Below are positions 13,845-27,400 of a stretch of DNA of 64,000 bases, in pieces. The stretch covers positions 3,224,001-3,288,000 of the forward strand of contig JARCOQ010000002.1 of the NCBI GenBank assembly GCA_029207755.1. Direction: 5' to 3'. Both the position numbers and the translations under genes were made by a program. The notes under the pieces are model-generated. The model had not been told where the DNA came from and did not search any database. It was given only the letters and a program-made list of their open reading frames with translations. Each line of letters begins with the position of its first letter. Position 1 is the stretch's first letter. Source of the DNA: Chamaea fasciata (Eukaryota > Chordata > Aves > Passeriformes > Sylviidae).

Positions 13845-16800
13845 GTGTGTTAGGATTTTATTGTAGGGCAGGCAGTCTAAGGAGAGACAGATGACACAAT
13901 GAAGGAGAAAAAGAGCTCTGACTGTGGTTAGGTGACTTTCCCTGAGGCTGAAGCGACTGATCTCAAAATGATTCTCCCTCCAGCTGCCACCAGATCACGA
14001 GATCACCTCAGATGTTCCACCAACCACCTAATGACTGCAGATGTCACAATACGGTGAAGAAGGTAGTATGACTCCACAGTTTTCAGACAGCATAAAAAGA
14101 AAATGGCAAAAAAAAAAAAAAATCGCAGCAAAGCCAAACATTTTTAAGCACGGGGTTTCTTAACGGGTCAAAAAACATTCGTTGCTAACACAGGTTTTGA
14201 CATGTGAGCTGGAATTTAACTTCCCTTCTGCCCTTTGATAGAGAGTTTTTAGGATACTGCAATGCCCCAGAGGGCGAGGGCAATTTAGCAGTGTTATTTC
14301 CTTTTGCTTTAGTCCAAATGCAGTGGAACATCCACTTCCTTGAGTATTTACCTTATCCTTAACAGATTTGCTGCTCTCCTTTTCAGCTGAACTAATGCTG
14401 GAGCATGGAAACAGCCATACTCCATCATTTATGAATGTAGTGAAGGATCTGATTATTGGGATGTGCATTTTTCAGTTATAAGATAAAACCAAGCACAAAG
14501 GAAAAGTCAGATGAAACTTCACAAGCCTTGTTTACATTAAAGAATAATGTCCAAATTTTAGCTCTAAGTGTTTTCTTTTCTGAAGAAACACCTGGCCGAA
14601 TTTTGTTCAGAAAAAGGAAAACTGCCCAGGAACACAATAGAAAAAGGGTAATTGAAATAAGATTGTGTTTCCAAGAGTGGTTTTGTAGGGAGAGCCAGAT
14701 TATGAAACAGACAGCTATAGATGGTACTGAACTCAGGTTTGCCTGATTTACCATCCAGGAACCTTTGTTTGCACTAGCCTTAGGACTTTTCAACCATACA
14801 CTTTGTTTCTCCTGTTAAAATTAACAAAAATTTAGTTAAAGTAGTTCACAGCTGTCAAAGGGAGAACCTAAAAAGGCGCTGGCTCTACCCCTCAGTACCA
14901 CCCTGCAACCCTTAGGAATGTCTGTTCCACAACCAAAAGTGCAGCTGAAGTTCATGTAACCAGGTTAATTTTAAACTAGCCAGCGCAGTGCAGCTGGGAC
15001 ACGTCCACACAGCTCCTCAGAGGCAGATTGAGCATCTTGCTCTCTGAGCACTGAACACCTCCAACTACAGCATAATCAGCACTTGGGCTGTCTTGTTTGA
15101 GTCCTGCTCAGCGAGATCTGTGCATTCCAGGGACAGAACAGACCTCCTCTTGGAGGGTAACACCTAAATGAAGCCTCGGAATGAGTAAAGGTGAAAGGTA
15201 AACATCATCCACGCAGAGATACAGAGAAAAAAAGTGGAAAGTGCGCTTTTAGCTGTTTCAGACCCTTCCTGGCAATCCCAGTTAGAAGTGAGGCTCTGTT
15301 TACAGAACGAGTTCGCAGCCTTGCATTCCTAAATTCTGTGGACAAGAGGAGCACGAATCGCCTCTCTTTGATATCAGGAGACCAAAATGTTCCTCCAGAC
15401 ACGCTGATATTATGGGACAGCTTGCTTGTGCATGAAGTTGTGCATAATGAGCCTTAATAAGCTTAAAGAGCTACCCCTGCTTTTCTCTGTTTGACCACAT
15501 CCAGTTATTTAATTTCCCTGGTGGTAGAAAGCCCTGGCCTGTCAGAACAGGAATTAGGTTTGGGTATCTTGGCACTCTGATCCTTTCTTCACATCATTAC
15601 AGTGACACTGGGTGAAGCAAGGGTCACTGGGGAGAAGTATTGATAAAAAATTCACTCTGAGTTCCTTCGAGTTGTATTATTGAGCCATCATCCTTTAAGC
15701 TGCTCACTATTTATGATGTGCACAAAATACATAATTAATTGTCCAATTCAACACTAGCACTGTGGCCTGTGACAGACTTCCATTTATCTTAGCGTGTTTT
15801 TTCTTTCTCTGGGTTTATGATGTTGCCTAAGAAAATTAATTTGGCTGAATTCCCCCAGAAGTTCAAGGGAACAAACAACTCCTTCATTTCCACTGGAGTT
15901 ACTGTTATTGGATTTGAAATTTTCCTTTTAACAAAGAATTAATTTGCATGCATTACCAGCTAGACGGTTCTGAAATCAGGAAGCGGAAGAACTACAGATA
16001 CACATTCCAGTATTTTTAACTAAAAAACAACCCCCTGCCCCCAGGAAGCAAGCTCTGACTACAACTGCTGTAGGAACAAAAATCCTGCAGACAGAAATAA
16101 TTCTTAATATCTCTTTGATGAAGGTGGGGAAAAGGCCCCTGCGGATGGAACACACGGTGGTCAGGACTCTGAGATATAGAAATGTAATTTCTGAACTTTT
16201 GGAGGCAAGACAGACGGTTTTTGTTTCAGATGTCATTTCCAAATAGCAGTAATATGGAGAGCAGCGTGGCACTACAAGTAACAGTAAATAGATAAAGTCA
16301 GACATTAATCATGTCTGCACTAATATCTCAATTCCTTATGCGGATACACTTTAATTAAATAAAACAATTCCATGTGTTTTTCTGACACTTTTATGCTTTC
16401 TTTCCTTTGAGTAATTCAGTGAGATGCACAGTTATGCAACAAAATTTTAATTTAAAAACTTCATACTTTTGTTGCTCTCAACAATCCTCTATGGTCTGAA
16501 AAAAAAAATTCAAATTATCAACTGCATATACAAGGTACTTAAAAACATGGGGGAAAAAACCAAACCTATAATCCACCGGCTACAGCTATCAAAAAAAAAA
16601 AAAGAAATTAATCTCAGTGCTTTGGTGCTGATTCTTTTTCTATCAAAGACTGAAATGCAAGTAGTTCCTAACTCCTGGAACTCTTCAAAGCAATCCAGGT
16701 GTTAAGGATCCTTCTCAGTGCTGGAATAGTAACAGCCAGACCTTGGGTCCTGCTCTTGATAAAGTTCACGACAAAACCAAGTGAATTAAACAGGGACATT

Positions 16801-19800
16801 GGAAACTATCCTTCAGTTTTCCGAGAGCTACTTGTACCATCTGCTTATTAATTCATCCCCTCAGGACTTTATCTCAGGCTACAGCTTGCGAGCAGCTTCA
16901 AACAATTGACATTTTATGGCAAAAAGTCGACCTAGTGGAGGATATGCTTTTTGTTATCCCCTCCAAAATCTATGCCCAAAATTCTCTTGAACTTCTCACA
17001 ACAAATTAGAGCCTTTTTTTATTATTTTGTAAGCAGAACAATGTCATCCACCACATCTGTAAGTACCACTTTTTGTGTTGCATGATTCTAGTCCGATTGA
17101 ACTTTGCTTGAGGTGAAGTTCAAGCCCTTCCGTAAAATGACAGCGATGTGCAGTTGCAGCACGGCATCATTCAGATTTGATCTGTTTGATTTTGTGTCAA
17201 GGAAGGATGGCACCCAGAAACCAAGCCATGAAGGTGTTTCCCTGCCAACAACAAAAGAGTTGCAGGGCACCTCTGCAGAGACCCACAGTCCTTAAAAGGT
17301 TTTATTTGAATTCAAACACTCTAATAATGATGAATTTAGGCTTGCTGCCATGCATTCATCATAACCACTATCTGGAGACTGAAGAAATGAGACAGGACTC
17401 AAGCACTGTCCACATAAAACATAACTCTGAAAGCAGGGGCACTTTGTCCCCATAACGATGGTGCCTGTCAGATAACATTGATGAAGCTTTAACATTATTG
17501 TGCCCTGAAGTCCCTTCCATTGCAGCTGCAGAGTTTAGGATGAGCAAAGGTCTTGCCTTGTTTTGAAAGGAACACGTCCAGGGTTGCTGAAACACCAGAC
17601 CCTTAGCAAATGGTTACTATGCTAAAGTCAGACTACGATGTCTGGTCAGACTGATCGTTTTGTACATCCTAAAACAGCACCTCCTGTCCCGGCTCAAGAA
17701 GATTCTTTAGTGTTAGGCTTCCTTACTTCTGCCTGCTCCCCTCTGCACGGGCTGAATTGTTAGGAAATGCAACAGATGAAGCTGCAAACAGGAGCTCCTC
17801 CTTTATCTGTTCAGGGCAGACAGTTTGCCAGTGCAATGTGGTAAAATGTGTGAAAGCAATGATTCCACTGCACGGGATCCCTCCTGGGGCAGGGAAGTTC
17901 CAAACCCTGGGTTTCTCTCAGCAGTGCACCCTAGGGCAGAGCTCTGCCATAAACACTCATGATAAATGCCATGATTTACTAGGGAAAATGAGGTAGCCCT
18001 GAACTTCCACCCCTAAAATTCCCTAAACTCCCTTTTAGTATCCTAAAGAAACTCATTTTTAATCACATCTTCAATACAGAACTGTCTGAGAATAACTGCC
18101 CATCTCCCTGTTGATGCAAATGAAGGTAATGAGGGCTGACTCCCTTGTCCAGCTTCTATGAAAATAATTAAAAAAAGGTTTTAAGCCTCATTTGCATTAT
18201 TCAGAAGTGTCTCAATATATTCATCCACCAGCATTTGAATGGACCACAGCTATTTATAGAAATGATCAAATAAATATTTGCTTTAAAATGCAGCCCTCCT
18301 TTTGATTTATCGTGTTCATTAAACACTGTCTGCCTTACAGGGACAGCAGCAAAACCAACACATCTCAGTATTATTTTCCTTTGAGTGTGTGTGTTGAATC
18401 TGAGCACTGACAATGTATCTGAAGGTGAGTAAGTTAATTCATCCTCATACACGATCTTATTTATGCTTTTGATGCTGTCTACCTTCCCAGATAGAAGTGG
18501 ATGCTATATTAATTCATTTTATTCTGCCTAAAGTGTAATATCTCACAAGACTGCTCAAACCGCTTCACATAAATTAGGAGAGTAAAAACTTCTTTGTCTT
18601 TTTTAACCTTGATTCTACTGTGTCTTATTGAACAGGGAGATTCGAGAACACACTGAGACCCCTTCCAGGTAGAATTAGTGCTTAAATTAAAAAATACTGA
18701 AGAAACGTATTGCCATATCCAGGTTGTCCTACTTTAATTTTTTTTTTTTTTTAACAGTAATATCTGCTTAACTTTCCTAACCACTGTGGCTGTTTGTTGA
18801 TCCTATCTGAGTTTTAGGGTTAGAGGAGATCTCATTATAGCACAGTAAGTTTAAATACTGATAAGGAATCAGATTTTTGTCCTCAGAAAACACAAGTTTG
18901 AAACCAAATTTAAGGTGAATAATGAGAAGTAAGTCTCCATGAATAATTGAATTCCTGCTGGTCTTGCACTGTTTTAAATGAGTGACAGGTGATTGTTCAC
19001 TGTGATGGACTTCCTTCTTTGTTATTTTTCATTTACACATCTTCAGCTGGATTTTTTCATTTTTGGAGAACAGAAATGTGGGTGCCACTCAGGATTCCTT
19101 AGTCTTTGCCATAGATTTTTAATTGTTGTTTTTAAATGCAAAACTTGACTTCAAAGGAAAAAAAACACACCTGAAGATAAAACTTGAAGCCCTCTCTTTT
19201 CCATATAAATGGTTGTTCCCTGAAGACAAGGTGCAGACCTTTTGGCAGATCTGGTTTTGGCAGATTCTAATCCACTCAATGTCCACTAATTAATCCCAGT
19301 CTGTATTCTTATTTTTTGCACGATAAATTGACTTTCCTTTTTGCTGAAGGCACCTGGGTTTTACTCCTGATGACATACACGTCTGTCTTTTTTATGGCCC
19401 CATGCTCATGTTGGTACACAAACTCCTGTGACTATGACAACAACAGAAACTCCTAGGATTGGCTTTACAAATTCCAAAAGGAATGACCTGAAGGGAGTCA
19501 GAGACCTGGGGGGACTCCTTAATCTGGCTGCAGGTCTCAGTGAAGTGCCAGGGGAGAGCTCAGTACTGTAAAGATGCTGAGCAAAGATTTTTGATATGAA
19601 GAGAGTAGGCCTCAAGCTCAGAAAAGCTTCACCCATTCCAAATATAATGCTAGCTAAATGAAATACCCCATATGCAGGAAAGAAACCTGTAGGACATGAT
19701 GGAAAAAAGACCGAGTGAAAGGGAAATCCAGGTCCCTTCTCAACCTTGAGCTGATTCTTTTACTTAGAGGGAAGAAAAGTCCCTTAAGCTTAACATACAA

Positions 19801-19974
19801 ATTCTCAGGGCAGGGCTAAGTGTAAACAACATGCAAAGCTTCTTCGGAATTTATTATATACAGCAGCCATGCACCTATCACTTCTGAAAAACTGAGTCAA
19901 AGCTTATTGGCATCCTTAATCACATCAATGCTCTTTTCCATCTTCTCATATAGCAACTCTGAAAAAGTTTACAG

Positions 19975-20008
19975 GAAAAAACAAAAACAAAAACAAAAAC
20001 AAAAACAA
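19975..20008 (+). repeat. (AAAAAC)n microsatellite
   Basis: A hexanucleotide array of about five near-perfect AAAAAC units. It produces a KQKQKQ-like run in one reading frame that is an artefact of the repeat. Confidence 0.9.
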
Positions 20009-21599
20009 CGCTCTTTGATAATGCAATGGAAACCAAAAAGGACACTGGGTATTGAAAAGGGTAAAAGCCTGTCTCTAATTGATTGGAAACTGATGACAAA
20101 ATGACAACTGGAAGATTTGTTTCAACCAGATGTTTGTTCTAGGGCTGTTCAACCATCAAAAAAAGAATGTCTCAGGAATATTTACCAAATGAGGATTGAT
20201 GAAAGAGCATTAAAGCTGCATTAAACCTTTTACCACCGCTGCTAAATAAGAGTCTCAGAGCTTGCAAGAGGACTGGCAAAGGTTCATGTTTTGATCACAG
20301 GCACACACATTGAGGAAGGGTTGTGTGTGATCTGGAAAAATCCTGGTTTATAGCCATCAGGGAATTAAGTCATGGCTTTCACAGGGCAAAGGTTTAGAGA
20401 GCAACTGAATTATAATTCGAGTGTTGGGACAGAAACTGTGCATCAGAAACACAACCTCAACAGTGATCTAGGGCTGACATTCAGGGAAGCATCAAATACC
20501 TCTGAAGCCTTATGAACAGGGTGCTCCTTTTAAGTCGCTAAAACCACCTGTCCGCTCTGCAGGGAAAAGCCGTGCTTCAGTTTCATGAAAACAAAGGTTT
20601 TAGGGGGTGAAATGGGACTATTTCTGCTTTCAGTTTATGGGTAATGCACAGAGGTTTGGGGGACGTGGAAGACAATCTTCAAAACAGAAAACAAAAGAAA
20701 ACTGGGAATAATTTTTAGCAAATCCTCTGCTAGACAAACAGACTTTGCAGCACATAACTTAGAAACAACTGTATGAAAAACTAAGCTTAGAAGCACATGC
20801 TAGGAATTAAAAAGAAACAGAAAAGAAAGTTCAAAGTATAGAATTTTAGAGCCTATTCATTCTTAGTTCTCCCCTCTAATGATATTATGGGACGTTGTTA
20901 TGTACAACCTGTCAGTAACAGAAATATTAAGGTTATAAAATTTTCATTTCAAAACTTTGTTCAATTAATTTACCCTAAATCTGTGCTGTCGCACAGAAAA
21001 GTCAGGCCACATTTCCTTTTAATGAGGAGATCTCCCAATGGTATTACCTAACAAAATCAACCAAAAACCTACAAAATTTTGATCCTTCTAGTCTGATGGA
21101 TTGAAAGCTATTTGGCAAGATGAGGGAAACGCACTGGTGACCACAAAGCCTCTTGCCTTCACACTGCTCCTCTCAGCAGCTGTGTTGGAAGAACAACATC
21201 ACCATTTGCTCCTGCGCCCAAATCTTTTCTGATAAATTAAACCCAATCAAAAATCCAAAGACTGGATTTTCTTAGAGAGGCCCAAAGAAATAATCTTAAT
21301 AAATGCTTCATGGCAGTTGCTCTGTCCATTTATCTGCTTTTTAAATTGTTAATGGCACAAGGCAAACCACCTCTTAGGGTCCAGCAATCGCTTGAGGAGG
21401 AAACAAAGGTTTCTGAGGAGGCCAAAAGTCTGGAGGAGTTACTGCTCCCCATAAAAATCTGAACCAGCTTCTGTGGTGAAATGATTTCCTGAAGATTGCA
21501 GAGGAATGGTTGATTACTGCAGTTCCTGAAATAAAGCCCGTTCTCCCAGCTTCTGGACAGACTCCGTGCCCACTTCGCAGGAATTTCAATCAAGGACAA

Positions 21600-21870
21600 G
21601 CCTTGGAACTGCTGAAGCGCTTCATTTGCCGCGGGTGAAAGGCACAGCCCAGTCACTGCAGCAGCAAAGAGTCAAATTTCAGCCTGTACTGCACACACAG
21701 ATGTGCAGTACAATGCCGAATTCAGTCACTATCACCTCCTCGAGTTTTGCTTTCAATGCAAACGAACTGGCGGATGTAATCTTAAAGTGGCGCCTGGGGC
21801 GTACACGTGAAAGTCAGACACAGCCTGGGCACACCGGCGATCGCAAGCTCTTTTGCTTCGCTATCCTTTC
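21600..21870. promoter_or_regulatory. second CpG-rich patch, possible regulatory element
   Basis: About 14 CpG dinucleotides are visible in 270 bases, including GCCGCGGG, CGAACTGGCGG, GGCGCC, CGTACACGTG (which contains a CACGTG E-box) and CCGGCGATCGC. The flanks are CpG-poor. This could be a small CpG-type enhancer, a non-coding RNA promoter or a relic of a GC-rich element. No open frame with a true ATG and no TATA box is linked to it. Confidence 0.3.
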
Positions 21871-23941
21871 TTTGTATTTCATTCCTTACCAATAATGCAT
21901 TATGCTATAAACTCCCTGATTTAAGTGTCTGTGAGAGCCTCCTTCCATTTATTCACAGAGTGGCATCCGAAGCAAGTACAGAAGGAAACGACCGTGAGCA
22001 CTTGACAGGCTGGGAAAGGCAAGCTGACAGACCCGAGTGCTGTGAAGTTTGGGTGGATCTTGAGAACACTGGTGATGTCGAGACAGTATTTTTACATTTA
22101 TGGGGGGGGGGGCTTGCTTGCCACATTGCACGCACACGTGGCAGGGCAAGTCAGGGATTTTATATTCATTTGCTCATTTATTTTTCGTTGCTCATTCTGC
22201 AGCGCCTGCTGGGCGACACCTTGCTCTGGATCTCTGTACACAGCACATTGAAGGCACTCTTAGAGACAGATGAGGGGGTTTTTTTAATAACTTTAAGTTT
22301 CTCTTCAGCTACAAATACAGGGCCTGGCTTGTGAGCAAGAAAACAGAGCTTTCCGCTGCTTGGTGCTTCCAGCTTTTTGTTGCTACCGCTTTTTAAGTTA
22401 TATCCCAAATTCTCCTTATGATGAAACATCCTTCCCTTTAGAGGAAGACAGAACAGCTTTACTGCTAGAAGGTGACCACTGCCCACCTGGATTCAGTTTT
22501 TCACGCTGCTTGGAAACACAGCTTTTAGGTTAACTTGGTCCTTTCTCTATTTAGAATGCGTCCAGCAGCAAACAGTCCACATAAAAATGATTCAAACATC
22601 TCAGTTCTTTGCTCCTTGCCTGAGCACAGCTGGTTCCAGGCGTGCCCACACAGTGACCCACAGCTCCCTGGAGGGGAACTCTGCAGAATCTCATCAAAGC
22701 ACAAGCTACCAAAAAGCTGTAACTATTCTCTTAGGGTGGCTGTAACACTTCTGTTAGAAGAGTTAAACCTGCTGAAAAATAAACCAGATTTATATTTGAG
22801 GCTCTACAATGGAGTTAACACTAAAAGTAGCTACTGCAAATCTTTGGGCAGTGAAAGAAGTAGACCTGGAGGAATTTAGATACCAGCATAAAAACTGTAG
22901 AAGGAAATATTCAAAGAAGCTGAAAAATACCTCAAATGTTTTGCATCTTGCCTGCAAGTTTCCCATCTAAATATTTTAGTACCCTGGATTTTTTTTCCCC
23001 CCATTAGACAGCATATTTTACTCTGGTGTTTGTATACAGGAGTGGAAAGGATGGGTCAGGTAGACCAGAGGGACACAATCTCACTTCTTTATCATATTAA
23101 ATTCTCCCAGTCTTCTGGTTTGCTTGCTGACTCTACCAAAGCTCTGAAGTATTAAAAAACCCCACCAGTATAACTGAAGTTAAGGGCTTGCATAATCCTT
23201 TTTCTAAAGATGTAAGATATATCTGTGAACACGCTGCTCACTTGTAATACCTGCTGTGATCTGCAGTCCAGCTGCAGCTTGTCAACAGGATAAACACAAG
23301 ACATTCTCATGTATCTATTTGTGCATGACAGCTGTGAAAAGGAGATTATAAACCCCCACTTTGCCACCAGCCTCACGGAAGGGATGCTTCAAATGACACA
23401 GGAAGGATGACACTGGAAAGAGATTTTTGTCACAAGGAAATAGTCTGCACCAACGTCACACCTCTGTCTAATTTCTTGGAAGTATGTTTATTACCTCCAA
23501 ACTTTTCAAAGGCTTGACATTTTTATGGTTTCAGGTTCATTGCCCAGATTAAGACTAATCTACCCCCAGTATATATTTAAAGTGGGATTTGTGGCTTTGG
23601 CTGCATGACTCCTATTGTAGTTAATGGGAGCCAGTAGGCCAAATCCTCACATGCTGTTTTATTCTTCTCCCTATGTGTGTTTAACTCTTCTAAACAAATA
23701 AACCTGAGCCTAATAGTTAAATAAACAAAATCCACTTTACTCTTTCAACTGATGAATTAAGCTTCCAGTGCCACCTGAAAAGATTTCCAAGACTGCTGAA
23801 ACAAGATCAGTTAAAAAAAAAAACCCAACTCGAATTTTATGCTGACAAAAGTGCAGTGGGTCTCAAGGAATAAGGGAATAAAGGAATTCCCCTGACCCAC
23901 AAGCTCATTGCAGCTGGTTTGGATATGTGAAAGTTGGTGCT

Positions 23942-24050
23942 TGTGTGGGTTTAGGGATTGGGGGGGTTTTTTTTGTTTGGTTTTGGGGGCTTTTTTTGTG
24001 TGTGAGTGTGTGGTTTGTTGGTTGTGGTTTGTTTTTTGGGGATTTTTTTG
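23942..24050 (+). repeat. strand-asymmetric G/T-rich tract
   Basis: Over about 109 bases the plus strand is almost entirely G and T, with a single C near 23990 and only a few A. It contains G runs of 3, 7, 5 and 4 bases separated by T runs and GTGTG stretches. Four G runs are present, but the spacers (about 4, 18 and 48 bases) are longer than in a canonical G-quadruplex. It is a low-complexity tract; no transposon family is recognised. Confidence 0.8.
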
Positions 24051-24083
24051 CTAAGAAATAAGCCGATTTTTAAAGTTTGTTTT

Positions 24084-24124
24084 CTTTTCTAAGCATAGTT
24101 GCACATGCTTCTTTTCTAAGCATA
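24084..24124 (+). repeat. short direct repeat, 14-bp unit
   Basis: The string cttttctaagcata occurs at 24084-24097 and again at 24111-24124, a period of 27 bases. It immediately follows the G/T tract and may be a small local duplication. Confidence 0.7.
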
Positions 24125-24302
24125 TTTTACTTCTAACAAAAAAACCCCCTTAAATATTCAGACTGCAATTTCTACAGGAACAATATGAAATTTGAAAACC
24201 TCCATTCTCTGTTACATACAGAGCTGAAATGGCTTTATGATTGGGTGACAGACAACATTTCTGACCTGCTATGTAAATAAAGGTTCCACACCTCGGTTGC
24301 CC

Positions 24303-24435
24303 AACCTGGGAACAGGTTGCCCATAGGGGTTGTGGTTGCCTCACCCCTGGAAATGTTCAGGGATAGGTTGGATGAGGCTCTGAACAACCTCACCTAGGGG
24401 GTGGCATGTCTGCCCACCAGGTGATGGTCTGGATT
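24303..24435 (+). mobile_element. CR1 LINE fragment, 3' region
   Basis: The sequence follows the avian CR1 consensus in order on the plus strand: CCTGGGAACAGGTTGCCC, then a TCACCCCTGGAAATGTTCA segment, then GGTTGGATGAGGCTCTGA and a degraded GTGGCATGTCTGCCCA part. The usual 3' terminus (GATGATCTTTAAGGTCC and the ATTCTATGA repeats) is not intact. It is a 5'-truncated, diverged and inactive copy with no reverse-transcriptase coding part. Confidence 0.9.
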
Positions 24436-27400
24436 TGCAGGATTACAGAAAATATTGCAACACCTTAAAACAAACCCTAAATGAGTCCCCTCTGGAAATG
24501 GGGACTCTTTAAAGACATGGATTGATTTATTCCGTCATGTCAATCATTTTGACAACAGAGAAGCAGCAGGCAGAGTCTGCAGATCTGGAGAAGTTCCTGC
24601 TTGTACTGGGAGAGAAAATGGCAGGTACAGGGCTACCTAAGACAATTTGCACTCCACAGCTCTCCAGGGCTCTGACATTTATCCCTGGGTGAGGAGTGGA
24701 GGAACAGCTCACTGGAATACGTGAAAATCACTGTCTTGATAGATTCAGTTTCGTCCACATTATGACAGTTTATTATAATTTTATGTATGTTATGTATTTT
24801 CCATTCCTCTTCTCAACTTGACGCCCAGGCCACTCTGAATGATTTGTGTTGAACTGGTATAAATATGTACTGTATGTGATCACCCCACTGCCTCAGGGAA
24901 TAGAGGTGTAAAGTGCTGGTTAACATTCCTTCAAACATTTTTCATTGCTTCTTTACCATGATAATCTTTCCTGACCCCCACACTAATTTCATTTTAGAAT
25001 CTTCCTGAAGGGAATAGCTGGAGGTGTGAAATAGCTGGAGGAGGATAATGTGACACCTTATTATGAAGTAGCAGTGTGAATGTTGTCAGCTTGGTCCCTG
25101 GTTTTAAAAAGGAATACAGCACTGTACACGAGCTGCATTTTGAACAGATGGACCTAGTCATACGTACAGCATGAAACCCAGCCAGATTAAATGCATGTGA
25201 TCCCCCTCCAGATCTAGGCATATTGTAATTGTTACCACTGCCATTTTCATCCTGCTGCTGTGGTAAACACAAATATTTGCAGCACAGATAAGCAAACACC
25301 CGTCCCAAACACAAACTAGATCTTTGTCATGTGGACTTGATTCCAAAATGTTCCCAACCTATGAACGAGATGGGAAAAAAACACAGGAGAAGTGCAGCCA
25401 GACAAGTGCAAAGAAACACGAGGAGACTATTGATCAGTCTGGCCAAAAAGCTGGTGGATGATGGACCCACAGCCTGAGTGTGTGCTCAGTTCCCCCTGGA
25501 CAACTGACAAACTTCTGCTCATCAATTGTAGCACAAAACCACGGCAAGGGCAGCTCCCTTTAGAGGCTGAATATTTCTGAATGGACACCTTAAACTTCCA
25601 CCATCGATACCCAGAGACCTGGAGACCACCTAAGGATCTTTGCCTTAGACACTTGGCATAGCTCTGTTACTTTTCCTTGTGAAGAAGCTGAATTCTGCAA
25701 CATAAAGCTGACAATTAGATCTCCCCCAAAAATTCTGGTTGACTGCAACGATGGTCAGCACATCAGTCAGCACAAAAACATTGCCAATGGCTGTGCTCAT
25801 CGCTGCTGCATCGTAGTAGACACAACATAGAATTTTGCGTTTTCTTTTTCAGAGAAATAACATTTGACAGTTTGAAAGTTAAAGAATGAAATCTTTAACT
25901 AGAAAATTTACCTGAAGTCTTGTGGGAGGTTAAAAAAAAAAAAAAGAAAGCACAAATATGGAATAGTTAAAAGGCAATCCAGAGACAGACTGAAATATCT
26001 GATTAAGACTTCATGAAAACCAACACAGACAGTGAGCTGAATAATAAAGTATTCAGAAGGAACGCGCTTAAGCAAATTATTTCTATTTATGGAAACAGGG
26101 ACATGTTATGAGACACAGTCAGAAAAATCCTGGCATAGATATAGGAAGCAATTGGATAGTGACAGATTTATTCTTGCCATTATAAGCACAATGGGCAAGT
26201 TACTTCTAAACCCAAGTGTAGCCTCCACTCTCTTCTGAATGACGGATTATACATAAATCAGGTTTTTGGGTACCCATTACTGTACTGGTATATGGCACAT
26301 ATTCTAACAAATACCTCTTGCACCGAGGAAAAAGAAGTCAATAATCAATGGAATTTAACTAAACTTCTGCAGTTCTGGTGCTGGTACAGAGTAGACACCT
26401 ACTGACTTCACTAGAGCTGCACCAGAAGGTGCAACCCATTCATGCCCAGAGCTTCAGAGTAAGTTGCCTTCAAAGAAACTGCCATTTCACACGACCTAAG
26501 CTTGAGCTTCCTCTGCAAAACACAAAAGGTCTGTACAGTAGAAAATTGTTCCTTCATCTGCCCCTCAATTTGCACCAGCTTTCTTCAGATATCTCATTGT
26601 TCTCTGAAAAGATCCCAAATTTTCTCATTACATGAATTAGGAAGTGTTTCTTTCAAACACTGGGACAAAAGGAATATTCAAAACCAAGGGCACACACACA
26701 CAGTTATAAAACTCAACCTGTTGAGGGGGAAAAGCCATTCACGATGAATTCAGAAGACATTTATAGAACTGCAGCTGAATTCTGCTTTTTAATATAAACC
26801 ATCCCCTATTTCATAATTGAAACTATGTGGAGGGGTGTTCCAGTTGTGCCAGTGATACATCCACGCTACTAACTAACCACGGTAAGGTAACACTGAAGTA
26901 GTCACACGCTTCTGCTGTCAGAAAACCTGTGCTGGGGAGACGGCTCAGAATCCTTTTTGTATGGGATTAAGAAATCAAGTCACTATTGCGGAAAGGTTAG
27001 GGGGAAAAAAAATCAAACAGGACTTTTCAGTAACAAAACACAGTGCTTTAACTATTGGAGGGCCATGGGAATGATTTATGGCTGCCGCTTGGCTGCAGAG
27101 CCTGAAGATTCTGCCCAAGGTCTCCCCTCCTACTCCTCTGTGCTCCCATTCTCATGAAGGGCAAGACCCAGTCTTCCTGACAAATAAGAGGTTAAAAAAC
27201 CTTCTGCACAGTTCTGCAGCTGGCATTAACCTTTGGCAGGGTAAGAAAGGGTTTTCTCTGTGTCTCCCTCGTGCCAAAGTGGGACAGTCACTTTTTTTCC
27301 CCCCATTGTTCACCTACTTCATTTACGTAGATTGCAAGCACCATGAAGCCATGATTTTATTTTAATTAGCGCAGTGGGCCCTGGATCTAGGGAGTGTGAG

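Larger units (their letters stand above)
13845..24302. other. gene-free unique sequence with simple repeats
   Basis: No supported gene. Contents include an A15 run at 14108-14122, an A-rich run near 16591-16603, a T-rich run near 18738, the AAAAAC array near 19975, the CpG-rich patch near 21.7 kb, an 11-base G run at 22102-22112 and the G/T tract near 24 kb. The stretch from about 15700 to 16470 is AT-rich and complex, with motifs such as ATTAATTTGCAT near 15940, and is a further candidate for conserved non-coding sequence. The 175-codon frame at 21807-22334 has no ATG start and reads through the G run, so it is not called. Confidence 0.5.

Noticed and set aside
21807..22334. 175-codon plus-strand open frame
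   Set aside because: It starts at GTG, contains no suitable ATG start, runs through an 11-base G homopolymer and resembles no family. One chance frame of about this length is not surprising in 64 kb.
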